64,000 nt of DNA from an uncultured Sulfolobales archaeon (GCA_938045475.1 CALIML010000001.1:87662-151661); one strand, 5' to 3'; positions 34,421-44,264 are shown, numbered from the stretch's first letter. Notes: generated by a model not told the origin, from the letters alone. Translations and numbers: made by a program.

Positions 34421-35275
34421 TTGAAGCCAAAGTCTGCTGAAAGTCCTGAAAGCGAGGAGGGTCTTCAATATCATTTGAGAGTTAAGCCAGGCGATGTATC
34501 TAGGTACGTCCTCCTCCCAGGGGATCCTGAGAGAGTTAAGAGGATAGCTAGCTTCTGGGATGAGGCGTGGCATGTTTCATCTCACAGAGAATTCACTACT
34601 TACACTGGGAGGTATAGAGGAGTCTTAATAAGCTCCACTAGCACTGGCATAGGAGCTCCTTCAACAGCTATAGCCGTTGAGGAGTTGCTTAGAGTAGGAG
34701 CTGATACATTCATAAGAGTTGGTACAACGAGCTCTCTTCACAAATGGATAAGAGCCGGCGACATAGTTATATCAACTGGTGCAGTAAGGCTTGAGGGAAC
34801 AAGCAAGCTCTATGTAATGCCTGAATACCCAGCTCTAGCTAGCTATGAAGTAGTCCTAGCCCTTATAGAGGCTGCTGAAGGCATTGGAGCAAGATATCAC
34901 GTGGGGCTGTCTGCATCAAGTGATTCATTCTACGTAGGACAGGAGAGACCTGGCTTCAGAGACTACATCCCTCCAGCATTGAGGGGGTTCATAGATCATT
35001 TAAGGAGAGTTAATGTATTGAACTTTGAAATGGAGGCATCCCTATTATTCACTTTATCCAACCTGTATGGCTTTAGAGCTGGAATGGTTTGTGCAGCAAT
35101 AGCTAATAGGGATACGGGGGAATTCATTCCTGATGCAGGAATTGATGAAGCCATAAGAGTAGCTAATGAAGCAGTAAAAGTAATTAATGAATGGGACTTA
35201 GTTAAGGAGAAGAAGGGCAGGAAGAATGTTTATCCATCACTACTCAAGGAGTGGCTTGCGGGAGGAGGCAAGTGA
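34421..35275 (+). CDS. udp: Uridine phosphorylase
   Basis: A 284-residue NP-I family nucleoside phosphorylase: uridine plus phosphate gives uracil and ribose 1-phosphate. The motifs are VLLPGDPERVKRIA (phosphate site, about 27-40), STGIGAPSTAIAVEELLRVG (about 72-91), FIRVGTTSSLH (about 95-105), and FEMEASLLFTLSNLYGFRAG (about 206-225), with E-M-E binding ribose. The N-terminal 15 residues are an acidic extension. TTG 34421 is preceded by AGGTGG, and a CTTTTAAAC TATA box lies at about 34388. A PfkB kinase gene overlaps its end, suggesting that the ribose 1-phosphate is used further. Confidence 0.9.
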   Translation: MKPKSAESPESEEGLQYHLRVKPGDVSRYVLLPGDPERVKRIASFWDEAWHVSSHREFTTYTGRYRGVLISSTSTGIGAPSTAIAVEELLRVGADTFIRVGTTSSLHKWIRAGDIVISTGAVRLEGTSKLYVMPEYPALASYEVVLALIEAAEGIGARYHVGLSASSDSFYVGQERPGFRDYIPPALRGFIDHLRRVNVLNFEMEASLLFTLSNLYGFRAGMVCAAIANRDTGEFIPDAGIDEAIRVANEAVKVINEWDLVKEKKGRKNVYPSLLKEWLAGGGK

Positions 35276-36219
35276 AGGAAGCTAAGTATGCTCAAGTAGC
35301 TGTAGGCAACATAAATGTAGATGTATACCTATATTTAAGTAGGTATCCAAGCAGCGGCGACTCAGCTATAGCTAATGAAGCCATACTGAGCCCAGGGGGC
35401 TCTGCATTAAACTATGCTACGGCTGTAGCAAGCTATGGACATGCCTCTCATTTAGTTGGAGTAACTTCAGCCAATCCATTCATGGACTACGTGCTGTCTG
35501 AAGTCGTAAATATGGGAGTTGACACAACTTATGTTAGGAGAATTGATGGATTGCCGGGCCTGGTTGTAGCATTAGTAGTAGAGGGTAGGGCTGAAAATAC
35601 ATTGATTAGATATAGAGGAGTCAATACTTTCCTCACGCCCAACGATGTTCCAAAGGATCTATTGAGCAGCGTTAGCCTAATACACATAGCTGGAGCTGAT
35701 CCAAATGTATCCCTAGAGATCCTTAGAAGATCCATGAGCCTCGGGGTGCTCTCAACATACGATCCTGGGGTTGGGTTAGCGATTAATAGGGAGAAAGCAG
35801 TGGAGGCAGTTAAGTCATCTAGCGTAGTCTTCTTAAATAGGAGGGAGGCATTGGACTTAACGAAGGGAGATCCGCAGAAACTCATAGACATGGGCGTTGA
35901 AATAGTCGTCGTAAAGAAAGGAGCTGCCGGTGCATACGCCATAACTAGCAGCGAAGTATTTTACGCTATAGCTAAGCCTATTCACAGAGTAGTTAACACT
36001 ACTGGTGCTGGAGACGCTCTTGCAGCATTCTTTAACTCAGTTTTCCTAGAGAGCAAGGATGTTGGGAAAGCACTGCAGTACGGAGTTGCAGCTGCTTCAC
36101 TTAAGACGTCGTGTACGTGGAGCATCGTATGCTTTAACAAGAGCGCGCTTAATAGGCAGTTGAGGGAATCGATGGTTGAACGCCTCCGTGAACCGCCTAG
36201 CTGGGTATTGGAGGACTAG
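35272..36219 (+). CDS. PfkB family sugar/nucleoside kinase
   Basis: A ribokinase-like kinase of about 315 residues. It has VGNINVDVYLYLSRYP at the start, GGSALNYATAVASYGH (substrate site, about 36-51), and the PfkB signature 2 VNTTGAGDALAAFFNSVFL with the catalytic Asp in GAGD (about 244-247). GTG 35272 overlaps the uridine phosphorylase stop as GTGA, with GGGAGGAGG upstream; longer frames are unlikely. Archaeal PfkB members act on ribose 1-phosphate, cytidine or guanosine. The coupling to uridine phosphorylase favours ribose 1-phosphate or pyrimidine nucleoside phosphorylation, which is inference. Confidence 0.85.
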   Translation: MKEAKYAQVAVGNINVDVYLYLSRYPSSGDSAIANEAILSPGGSALNYATAVASYGHASHLVGVTSANPFMDYVLSEVVNMGVDTTYVRRIDGLPGLVVALVVEGRAENTLIRYRGVNTFLTPNDVPKDLLSSVSLIHIAGADPNVSLEILRRSMSLGVLSTYDPGVGLAINREKAVEAVKSSSVVFLNRREALDLTKGDPQKLIDMGVEIVVVKKGAAGAYAITSSEVFYAIAKPIHRVVNTTGAGDALAAFFNSVFLESKDVGKALQYGVAAASLKTSCTWSIVCFNKSALNRQLRESMVERLREPPSWVLED

Positions 36220-36228
36220 GTGGTGTAA

Positions 36229-38205
36229 GTGGATCCACGGAATCCTTATAGTTCAATAGTGGAGGAGCTCTCATTAAGGATCCATAGATCACTATCCCAG
36301 AGAGGCCTAACTGTAGAGCTCGGTGAATTAATGAGTGAAGTAGTTGAGCCCCCGAGTAGAGAAATGGGCGATCTAGGGATAGCTCTACATAAGTACGCTA
36401 AAAAACTCGGCCTTAAGCCCTCTCAGCTAGCTGAAGAAACTAGGGGCTTTCTAAGCGATTTACCCGGCTTACTGCGTGCTGAAGCTGTTTCAGGCTACTT
36501 AAACGTAACCTACAACGCAGAATACATTGCTAAGGTGACGATAAGCTCTGTGAGAAACGTTGAAAACTACGGCTATGTCCCAAGTAAAAAGACTCTTAGA
36601 GTAGTTATTGAACACACCAGCGCTAATCCAATACACCCGCTCCACATAGGGCACGGTAGAAACGCCCTCCTCGGAGACACTCTATATAGATTGCTCGCTA
36701 ACAGAGGGCACTTAGTTCAAAGAAGGTTCTACATAAATGATACTGGAAGACAAGTAGCGCTCTTAGCCTTTGGGTATAAGTTGATAGGTAGAAAGCCTCC
36801 TGAAAGTGCTAAGCCCGATGAGTGGCTGGGCAAGCTTTACGCTCTTACAAACCTCCTCACTGAGTTAAGAAACGTCAAGAACGCGCTAAGTAAGCTAAAG
36901 ATCGAATCTAAATCACGTGAACTCAGCGAATCAGAGGAGGAGAGGTACAGAGAGTTGTTGAAGAGAGCTGATGAAATTGCGGCAAGCCTAGGCAAGCTAT
37001 GGGAGGCGGACAAAGAGCTCTTCGATGAGGCGAGCAAGGCCTTAATGGAGCATGAACGGGATCCTGAAGAAGAGGTACTGATGATAATGTCATCGTACGA
37101 GAGGGGGGAGGAGTGGGCTAAGAGCCTTGTTAGAGAAGTAGTTGATAGAGCTTTAGCCGGGATCCGCAAGACTTTAAGCAAGCTTGGAGTGGAATTCGAT
37201 AAGTGGGATTATGAAAGCGACTTAGTTTGGAGCGGGCTGGTTAATGAAGTAGTCTCTAAGGCTCTTAGCTCGCCTCTCTACATAAAGTACAAGGGCGCTG
37301 ACGCCCTTGACGTTCGAAGAATCGCTTCACAACAAGTCTTGGAGAAGCTTGACATAGATATTGGAGGCGAGATCCCTCCATTAGTCATTAAGAGAAGTGA
37401 TGGAACTCTCTTGTATACAACTAAAGACATAGCGTACAGCATCTATAAGTTCGTAGACTCAAACGCGGACTTAGTGATTAATGTTATTGGCGCTGAGCAG
37501 AGGCTTCCGCAAGCACAGCTGAAGCTGGCTCTCCTAGCACTGGGGTATGTGAGGGAGGCTGAAAACTTGATTACCTATATATATGAAATGGTTACGGTGC
37601 CTGGCCTAAAGATGAGCAGTAGGAGGTATCAGATAGTGACTCTAGACTGGCTCTTAGAAGAGCTCTACAGGAAGGCTAAGGATGAAGTTGACAAGAGGAG
37701 GCAGGACTTAAGTGAAAGCGATAGAGCTAGAATAGCCTGGGTCATTGCTGTTGCAGCAGCGAGATTCTCCATGGCTAGCTACGATCCCCTTAAGCCATTG
37801 AACTTCAACCTCAATAGAGTCCTTGACTTAAGCGGTAATAGTGCTCCGTACATACTGTACACTCACGCCCGTGCATCAAACATACTTAAGAAGGTCGGCG
37901 GCATTGAATGGGACCTAATAGACTACAGCTATGCAAGGAATGAAGTAATTAAAGAATTAGCCTGGCTAGTAATGAAGTATCCGCAAGTAGTGGCAGAAGC
38001 AGCCGATAAACTAAGCCCAGAGATTCTCGGTAACTACATTGTAAAGATGGCTGACTACTTCAATAAGTGGTATGAGAGCGAACGCATAATAGATGAAGAA
38101 GACAAGTCGTATAGAGCTCTTAAGCTAGCAATAGTTCTCGGAGTAAAGAAATCCATAGCACACGGCCTCACGATGTTTGGAGTAACACCTCTTGACAGCA
38201 TTTAG
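36229..38205 (+). CDS. argS: Arginyl-tRNA synthetase
   Basis: A 658-residue class I synthetase for tRNA-Arg. The N-terminal additional domain (about 1-110) binds the D-loop. The HIGH motif region is HTSANPIHPLHIGHGRN (about 126-142). The KMSKS counterpart is KMSSRR near 462, followed by VTLDWLLEE. A long charged coiled insertion (about 210-260) precedes the end of the nucleotide-binding core, and the anticodon domain ends GVTPLD. GTG 36229 is preceded by GGTG. It is 10 bases after the kinase gene and may be read from the nucleoside salvage operon. Confidence 0.95.
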   Translation: MDPRNPYSSIVEELSLRIHRSLSQRGLTVELGELMSEVVEPPSREMGDLGIALHKYAKKLGLKPSQLAEETRGFLSDLPGLLRAEAVSGYLNVTYNAEYIAKVTISSVRNVENYGYVPSKKTLRVVIEHTSANPIHPLHIGHGRNALLGDTLYRLLANRGHLVQRRFYINDTGRQVALLAFGYKLIGRKPPESAKPDEWLGKLYALTNLLTELRNVKNALSKLKIESKSRELSESEEERYRELLKRADEIAASLGKLWEADKELFDEASKALMEHERDPEEEVLMIMSSYERGEEWAKSLVREVVDRALAGIRKTLSKLGVEFDKWDYESDLVWSGLVNEVVSKALSSPLYIKYKGADALDVRRIASQQVLEKLDIDIGGEIPPLVIKRSDGTLLYTTKDIAYSIYKFVDSNADLVINVIGAEQRLPQAQLKLALLALGYVREAENLITYIYEMVTVPGLKMSSRRYQIVTLDWLLEELYRKAKDEVDKRRQDLSESDRARIAWVIAVAAARFSMASYDPLKPLNFNLNRVLDLSGNSAPYILYTHARASNILKKVGGIEWDLIDYSYARNEVIKELAWLVMKYPQVVAEAADKLSPEILGNYIVKMADYFNKWYESERIIDEEDKSYRALKLAIVLGVKKSIAHGLTMFGVTPLDSI

Positions 38206-38446
38206 AGAGTTAAAGTAGTGCTTCTCAACCCATCTATGCTATCTTTACAATAGCAGAGCGGCCCACTCATCCTCCAGTAAGGCTGTTGAACACGCCTTGA
38301 ACAGAGTCAACGGAATCTAGGGCTTAAGGTAACTATCTGGCTTCAAAGCAACTAATAAACGCAAGCTCATCCATCACGTTGCATAAGTGAAGTTATTTTA
38401 TGCTCATAATAGATCAGCCGTGTATTCAGGAATTGAGTCGGCGGCT

Positions 38447-38971
38447 TTAAGAAGCCTTCAGCTTGCTTATTGAATTAAAGCTCTTTCCCTTAAACTCCTC
38501 CTTGAGTAACCCATAAGTTTCAGTTAAAGCTATTGGGAGTGGTTTGTAGCCTGAAGTAATTGGCATAAAGTTGCTGTCCCCTATCCATCGCGGAACCACG
38601 TGAACGTGTACATGTCCTTCAACTCCAGCCCCAGCTGCCCTACCTATGTTTACTCCAATGTTAAGTCCATCCGGCTTCAAAGCCTTCTTTAATACATTGA
38701 TGCAAAGCCTCACTAGCTTGGCTACTTCAATTAACTCCTCATCGTCTAATTCATCTATGCTCGCCACATGCCTATAGGGAGCTATCATTAAGTGCCCGCT
38801 GTTATATGGATAGGCATTCAACACTACATAGGCTTTATTACCCCTATAGAGTATGTAGGCATAGTCATCGCTTAACTGAGCCAGCCTACAGAACAAGCAC
38901 TCGCGAACCATTCCTTCAGAGAAAGACTTAATGTAGTCATGCCTCCACGGACTCCACAACACCTTACTCAA
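38447..38971 (-). CDS. HIT family hydrolase
   Basis: A 174-residue histidine triad protein. The triad HVHVHVVPRW (about 116-125) is clear, and the N-terminal CLFCRLAQ may hold zinc with a downstream His. SGHLMIAPYRHVASIDELDD matches the Fhit/HinT branch. Such enzymes hydrolyse AMP derivatives, for example Ap4A or adenylated amines. WSPWRHDYIKSF at the start is typical of the archaeal/actinobacterial Ap4A phosphorylase-like HIT group. TTG 38971 has GGTGGG about seven bases before it. It stands alone between two gaps. Confidence 0.88.
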   Translation of the reverse strand: MSKVLWSPWRHDYIKSFSEGMVRECLFCRLAQLSDDYAYILYRGNKAYVVLNAYPYNSGHLMIAPYRHVASIDELDDEELIEVAKLVRLCINVLKKALKPDGLNIGVNIGRAAGAGVEGHVHVHVVPRWIGDSNFMPITSGYKPLPIALTETYGLLKEEFKGKSFNSISKLKAS

Positions 38972-39477
38972 ACAAGCCCACCTTCCCTTCTATGAATTGA
39001 AAGCTCCTCCCTTAAGTACTTAAGTATTTCATAGTTATCCATCCTCCCCAGGGATAGAGAGAACCTTCTTCGGGCCATAGGTTTATTCATGGCCTAGCCA
39101 TTTGCTGGAGTCCCATTAACTGGACGCTAAGAACTACTTTAGAAGTTAGTGAACCTCCTTCTAACACTTTGCTAACATTATCTGTGATCAATATGATAAA
39201 GTAGTTAGCTAAGACTTCAATCACCCCGCATTCATGGGTGAGCGTATAGCGTCTCGATTCGTAGGGCTGTACAATTGACTTTCTAAGTCTTCGTAACTCT
39301 CAGATATCCAATGCGGGAGTAGTTTAAAGTAACGGTGCTTAACGGTAGAGGCGATTCATGAGGGTATTTAATGCACAAGCCGCGTTGAAGACTTTTTAAA
39401 TCTCATTAGAGTACTTCTGATTCCCTAGCTTCAATAAGCACTTCATTAAAAAGAATTGGTGAATAAGAAGCGCCAAG
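38972..39477. other. 506-base gap with a palindrome and a small open frame
   Basis: A perfect 14-bp palindrome CTTAAGTACTTAAG sits at 39011-39024, about 40 bases upstream of the HIT gene start, where a promoter is expected. On the minus strand 39087-39224 is a 45-codon frame from GTG (MIEVLANYFIILITDNVSKV, ending MARP) with plausible composition but no sure ribosome site; I hold it at low confidence. A TTTTTAAAT element lies near 39392. Nothing else was seen. Confidence 0.4.
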
Positions 39478-40194
39478 TTAGTAAACGTGGCCTTCTACAA
39501 TCTTCTTTATTATGAGGTGGGGTCGAGTTATTGCTGTCCCTACCACTACAGCATGAGCGCCTAACTCAAGTGCTTTCTTAAAGTCTTCGTGAGTCCAGAA
39601 CCTGCCTTCCGCAATCACTGGCACACTTATTTTCTTTACAATGCATTCTACTAATTCGAAGTCCGGCCCATTTAACTTATGCTTAGTGTACTCTGTATAT
39701 CCGCTCAACGTAGTTGCCACAATATCCGCACCATATCTCCAGGCTTGAATAGCTTCATCAATTGTTGAAACATCAGCTAATACTGGAGTGTTCAACTCAT
39801 ATTTAATGTATTTTATGAGTTTCTCTAGAGAAGTGCCGCGCGGCCTTTTTCGAAGAGTTGCATCTATCCCTATTATATCCGTACCAGCTAACGCTATTTT
39901 CTCAGCCTCCTCTTTCGTAGGAGTTATGTATACTTCAAAGCCCTTATACAGCTTCTTGTATATACCTATGACCGGGAGATCAACGGTCTTTTTAACCGCC
40001 TTTATGTATAGAACGCCGTTTGTTCTAATTCCTACAGCACCGCCGATTTTAGCGGCTTTTGCAAAAGCCTCTGCATACTTTACACCATAGAATGGCTCAC
40101 CTTTAGACGCTTGAATTGACACTATTAAGCCTTTTTCAGTCCTTTTAAGAAAATACTCAAGCCTTTCCCTCCAACAAACCATCATTAACACCAC
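39478..40194 (-). CDS. nanE: Putative N-acetylmannosamine-6-phosphate 2-epimerase
   Basis: A TIM-barrel protein of about 235 residues of the NanE family, which converts ManNAc-6-P to GlcNAc-6-P. Diagnostic segments are IVSIQASKGEPFYG near the N-terminus, GAVGIRTNG, LPVIGIYKK, VYITPTKEEAEKIALAGTDI (about 89-108), IIGIDATLRKRP, LADVSTIDEAIQAWRYGADI (about 139-158), TTLSGYT, and VIAEGRFWTHEDFKKALELG. The true start is probably one of the ATG codons at 40185 or 40182, just after GTGGTG. It is divergent from a sugar kinase gene across a 49-base gap with a CATATATACAT element. Confidence 0.88.
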   Translation of the reverse strand: MVLMMVCWRERLEYFLKRTEKGLIVSIQASKGEPFYGVKYAEAFAKAAKIGGAVGIRTNGVLYIKAVKKTVDLPVIGIYKKLYKGFEVYITPTKEEAEKIALAGTDIIGIDATLRKRPRGTSLEKLIKYIKYELNTPVLADVSTIDEAIQAWRYGADIVATTLSGYTEYTKHKLNGPDFELVECIVKKISVPVIAEGRFWTHEDFKKALELGAHAVVVGTAITRPHLIIKKIVEGHVY

Positions 40195-40243
40195 GACTCA
40201 TATATACATAAGTCACTCTCTATTTAATTCACTGGGGATTCAC

Positions 40244-41245
40244 GTGCTCATAGGATCGTTTGACTCCGGCGCTTCATCAACTAAGTTCGCCATATCGGAT
40301 GAACATGGGAGGATAGTTCTTAAAGGCACAGGCCCTCACGGAAATCCATTCGCTATAGGCGTAAATAGAGTTGTGGAAAGACTTTACGCGATGTATATCA
40401 AGATCTTTGATTGCTTGGCTAAAAGCAACGTATACGACAATATACATAGCTTAGTTTTCGGATTAACGGGTTACTCACCTCCATTAGTAAACGCTTTGAG
40501 GAAAAAGTTCAGCGCATGCAAATGCGAAGTAATTATTGTTGACGACAAAATCCTGGCACTAGAAGGCGCGCTCGGCGGGAAAAGCGGTATCGTAGTCTAC
40601 GCTGGAACAGGGTCATTTGCAATAGCAAAAGATCCCTTTGGTAATGTAGTGATGAGTGGCGACAGAGGGTATATCCTAGGCGATGAAGGTGGAGGATTCT
40701 ACATTGCGCACAAAGCGATAAGGTCATTTATCAAATCTATTGATGGGCGGGGAGAGCCTTCTAAACTCACGGAAAAAATCGGTAAAAAACTATTGAGCAT
40801 GTATAGAGCTAGTGACATCGATGAACTATTTTATAAATTCTACTCTAAGAAAATTGATGTAGGAAGAATCGCTAAGCTCACATCAATAGTTGCAAAGCTT
40901 GCCGAAAAAGGCGACAAACAATCTCTTGAGATTATAAGAGACGCCGCTAACGAGCTAGTCTTAATGACATATGCCGTTGCAAAAAGAGCTGGCTTACTCA
41001 GCAATTCATTCACACTATCTTATTCCGGTAACGTATTCAACTCACCAGTATTCATTAAAGCATTCATGGAAAAAGTAAATGAAAGCTTGCCATACGCTAA
41101 TGTAAGGAAGCCTGTTCTTCCACCAGTATTAGGAGGCATCATTTTAGGGCTTAGGCAATCAGGGATTTCTATCTCAAAGACTACCCTTGATATCATTCGC
41201 GAGACATTTAATAAAAGCAAGTTTGCGGTTTTTAAAAGCTATTAG
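40244..41245 (+). CDS. BadF/N-acetylglucosamine kinase-type sugar kinase
   Basis: A 333-residue actin-fold (ASKHA) kinase of the BadF/BadG/BcrA ATPase family that includes N-acetylglucosamine kinases. FDSGASSTKFAI (about 5-16) is the phosphate-1 loop, GLTGYSPP the next strand, VVYAGTGSFAIAKDPFG (about 107-123) phosphate-2, and GDRGYILGDEGGGFYIAHKA the sugar-binding region. GTG 40244 is the start. Next to NanE it most likely phosphorylates N-acetylmannosamine or a related amino sugar at C6, giving the NanE substrate; that specificity is inference. It converges on the importer ATPase gene with no gap. Confidence 0.8.
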   Translation: MLIGSFDSGASSTKFAISDEHGRIVLKGTGPHGNPFAIGVNRVVERLYAMYIKIFDCLAKSNVYDNIHSLVFGLTGYSPPLVNALRKKFSACKCEVIIVDDKILALEGALGGKSGIVVYAGTGSFAIAKDPFGNVVMSGDRGYILGDEGGGFYIAHKAIRSFIKSIDGRGEPSKLTEKIGKKLLSMYRASDIDELFYKFYSKKIDVGRIAKLTSIVAKLAEKGDKQSLEIIRDAANELVLMTYAVAKRAGLLSNSFTLSYSGNVFNSPVFIKAFMEKVNESLPYANVRKPVLPPVLGGIILGLRQSGISISKTTLDIIRETFNKSKFAVFKSY

Positions 41246-42352
41246 CTACGTGATTAAATCCCCTGTGTTTTTATTAAAGAATATGACTTTCTGCGGATTA
41301 ACTATTTTAACTACAACATCTTCATCAGGACTTAGCGTCAACTCTGATGGAGTAACGGCTCTTAACAATTCTCCATCAATGTCTACGGTAATTACTGACT
41401 CTGTCCCAAGTCTCTCTACAGTATAGACTTTAGCCTTAAACGCTATACCTATTTTACTATAGCTTTCGCTCTTAATGACTTGTAAGTTTTGCGGCCTAAT
41501 CCCAGCGATCACCGTTTTTCCATGACCGCCTATTTTCTCAGTTATATCGCCCCCGACTTCTAAAATGATCTCATTCCATTTAAAGTAGTACTTGCCAAGT
41601 CTTTCATCATAAGCTATGTGGCCCTCGATAAAGTTCATTGGCGGTATACCAACGAATCCTGCAACAACAGTATTGTGAGGGCGTTCAAAGATCTCTAAAG
41701 GATCGCCTACTTGGAGGAGACATCCATTGAACATAACTCCGATGCGATGGCCCATGGTAAACGCCTCAGTTTGATCATGCGTAACATAAATTGTCGTAAC
41801 TCCAAGTTTTCGCTGAAGCCTTATGAGCTCGGTTCTGGCAGTTATTCTAAGTTTTGCATCTATGTTAGAGAGGGGTTCATCCATTAAGAATAACCTAGGC
41901 TGTCTAACTATAGCCCTAGCGAGAGCTACGCGTTGGCGTTCTCCACCGCTCATCTGATGAGGCTTTTTATCCAATAAATGCTCTATGTGCAGCATTTCGG
42001 CTACTTCCTTTACTCTCTTATGTATTTCATCCCGCAGCAAACGCCTTATTTTAAGCGGGAAAGCTATATTATCGTAGGCAGTCATAGTAGGATATAGCGC
42101 ATAGCTTTGAAATACCATAGCGATATTTCTTTCTTCAGGCGGCAAAAAAGTCACGTCTTCATCATCAAAGTATACTCTTCCGCTAGTAGGTTTCTCTAAG
42201 CCGGCTATTATGTTTAGTGTAGTACTTTTTCCGCAACCGGAGGGGCCAAGTAATACAAAGAATTCTTTATCACGGACAACTAGGTTTAAGTCGTTTACAG
42301 CAATTGTTTTCCCGAAGATCTTCGTGACATGCTCTAGCCTTACTTCGACCAC
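41246..42352 (-). CDS. Sugar ABC transporter ATPase (MalK/UgpC-like)
   Basis: A 368-residue ATPase. Walker A is GPSGCGKST (36-44), the signature MSGGERQRVALARAIV, Walker B LFLMDEPLSNIDAKL, and the H-loop YVTHDQ. The C-terminal TOBE regulatory domain (about 240-368) is present, with FVGIPPMNFIEG and GIRPQNLQV, as in MalK-type subunits of sugar importers. It is the last gene of the binding protein-permease-permease-ATPase operon read leftward. The GTG or ATG start at 42352 fits the family N-terminus MVEVRLEHVTK. Confidence 0.92.
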   Translation of the reverse strand: MVEVRLEHVTKIFGKTIAVNDLNLVVRDKEFFVLLGPSGCGKSTTLNIIAGLEKPTSGRVYFDDEDVTFLPPEERNIAMVFQSYALYPTMTAYDNIAFPLKIRRLLRDEIHKRVKEVAEMLHIEHLLDKKPHQMSGGERQRVALARAIVRQPRLFLMDEPLSNIDAKLRITARTELIRLQRKLGVTTIYVTHDQTEAFTMGHRIGVMFNGCLLQVGDPLEIFERPHNTVVAGFVGIPPMNFIEGHIAYDERLGKYYFKWNEIILEVGGDITEKIGGHGKTVIAGIRPQNLQVIKSESYSKIGIAFKAKVYTVERLGTESVITVDIDGELLRAVTPSELTLSPDEDVVVKIVNPQKVIFFNKNTGDLIT

Positions 42353-42417
42353 TTAGAGCCCCTCTTAAAGACTTTGTGAACTTGTCTTAAAAAAGTTTTT
42401 ATGTTTTTACACATTGC

Positions 42418-43299
42418 TTATTCGAATGCTAAAGCATATGGATCGACCAATCTCACTTGAATAATGTACTTTTGGAAGTATAGTGAAATCACTACTGGGA
42501 CTATTAGCGAAAGTATGGTGGCTGCAGCCATAATATTTATTTCCCCTATCATAAACCACATCGAAGCTAATGTAGGTTGTATTGTTTGCGCTGGAGTGCC
42601 ACTGGTAAATACCCAGCTGAATAAATACTCATTGTATGAGAAGAGGAAGCTGAGTAAACCTGCTGATACTATGGCTGGCAAGGCTGTAGGGATCACTACG
42701 CGAACTATTGCTTGAAGTCTTGTTGCTCCATCAACTCTAGCAGCTTTCTCGATCTCTGATGGAAATGTTGAGAAGAAGCCCATGAGTATCCAAGTTGTTA
42801 GAGGAAGCACTAAGGCTAAATGCATTACTGTGATTCCATGAGTAGTGCCGAGAAGCCTATACCTTAACCCTATTATATATAGAGGTATTAGAATAGAAAC
42901 TGGCGGCAACGTTCTAGATCCTAGTAAGAGAGCAGTCAGCAACCCGCTGTGTCTAGTTCTATACCTGCCAAGAGCGTATCCAGCTGGCGTAGCTATAGCA
43001 ATAGTGATTAGTGAGACCATGCTGGCAACAACAAAGCTGTTGATTAACGCCTCTCTTATAGGGTATCCGACAGGGGGATCTACTCTATTTGTAAATGGGT
43101 TAAATACGCTGAATCCTAGGGAGCGCAGGTAATTGTATAGAGTCGGGTGCTCTGGAAATAAGTGAGCTGGCACACTATAGACTTCGAAATGATACATTAA
43201 AGATATGTTGAGAGCCCAGTATATTGGTATAATAGACCATAATACTACGAATACTATACCTATTATGAGCAGCGCCTTCTTCACATATCCACACCTCAC
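42418..43299 (-). CDS. Sugar ABC transporter permease (MalG-like)
   Basis: A 293-residue permease with six spans and the MalG/UgpE pattern: KKALLIIGIVFVVLWSIIPI near the N-terminus, SFVVASMVSLITIAIATPAG, and the EAA loop EIEKAARVDGATRLQAIVRV (about 193-212) with PTALPAIVSAGLL. It forms the sugar channel with the next protein upstream. Its start overlaps the end of that gene by four bases, so translation is coupled. A 65-base gap separates it from the ATPase gene. Confidence 0.9.
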   Translation of the reverse strand: MRCGYVKKALLIIGIVFVVLWSIIPIYWALNISLMYHFEVYSVPAHLFPEHPTLYNYLRSLGFSVFNPFTNRVDPPVGYPIREALINSFVVASMVSLITIAIATPAGYALGRYRTRHSGLLTALLLGSRTLPPVSILIPLYIIGLRYRLLGTTHGITVMHLALVLPLTTWILMGFFSTFPSEIEKAARVDGATRLQAIVRVVIPTALPAIVSAGLLSFLFSYNEYLFSWVFTSGTPAQTIQPTLASMWFMIGEINIMAAATILSLIVPVVISLYFQKYIIQVRLVDPYALAFE

Positions 43300-44189
43300 A
43301 ACTTTAACTTATTCAAGACGTAGTAGTAGAGGACGCCTAGAGCCATGGCTATTAAAATGAGAAACCACGATATTGCCGCCCCATATCCATATTCATAATC
43401 CATGAATGTCTTGGCATAAGCCCAGTAAGTTAACGTCTGTGTAGCTTTACCGGGCCCGCCTCCCGTAAAGCCTATTATTAGGGTAGTTTCAACAACGCTA
43501 AAGACTGTAAATAGCAGTAGGATGATTGCGATAGGTCTCCTCAAAAATGGTAATGTGACTACTTTAAGGCGTCTAATAGCACTTGCTCCATCTATCCTAG
43601 CTTGATTATATAAATCTAAAGGAATGATCTGGAGTTGAGCCAATAGGAAGAACGCCCCCAATGGCACATAGTTCCACGCAAATAGGAGCGCCAATATGTG
43701 GATGGCTGACTCAGACGTAACTACCTCTACGGGAGTATCGGATAAACCGAGGTATACGTATAGTGAAGAAAATAATCCATAGCTTCGAGCGAAGAGATAT
43801 CTGGCTAGTGATGCAACAGCGTAAGTTGAAAACGCCCATGGAAGTATGGCGATCGTTCTAATTATACGCCTTCCCTTAAACGATTCATTTAATATTAATG
43901 CAAATGTTAAAGATAGCGCTACTGCAAGCAGAGACGCCTCAAGAGTAAACTGCAATGATACTCTAAGCGAGTGCCAAAAGTAAGGATCTTTGAATACGAG
44001 ATTGTAATAGTTGATAAACCCTATAAACTTGCTTATTCCCCTGCTTACGTCAGTATTTGTTAAGCTTAGCCAAAAACTATACGCCATGGGATATAAGTTA
44101 AGAGCGAAGAGAGCTATGATTAATGGAAGCAACAGGATTATTGCAAACCGCTCATCCGTTAGCTTACGTTTAGGAAACGGCTGAGCCAA
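43296..44189 (-). CDS. Sugar ABC transporter permease (MalF/UgpA-like)
   Basis: A 297-residue permease: cytoplasmic start KRKLTDERF, first span IILLLPLIIALFALNLYPMA, conserved YSFWLSLTN, and the EAA loop DLYNQARIDGASAIRRLKVV (about 201-220) with TLPFLRRPIAIILLL. It pairs with the MalG-like subunit, with 4-base gene overlap. The binding-protein gene ends 75 bases upstream. Confidence 0.9.
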   Translation of the reverse strand: MAQPFPKRKLTDERFAIILLLPLIIALFALNLYPMAYSFWLSLTNTDVSRGISKFIGFINYYNLVFKDPYFWHSLRVSLQFTLEASLLAVALSLTFALILNESFKGRRIIRTIAILPWAFSTYAVASLARYLFARSYGLFSSLYVYLGLSDTPVEVVTSESAIHILALLFAWNYVPLGAFFLLAQLQIIPLDLYNQARIDGASAIRRLKVVTLPFLRRPIAIILLLFTVFSVVETTLIIGFTGGGPGKATQTLTYWAYAKTFMDYEYGYGAAISWFLILIAMALGVLYYYVLNKLKL

Positions 44190-44264
44190 AACAAGGCACC
44201 AATTAATTCCATGAATGAGGGAGTAAAAAAATTTGTTGTATGCGTTGTTATGTGGAATTACGAG

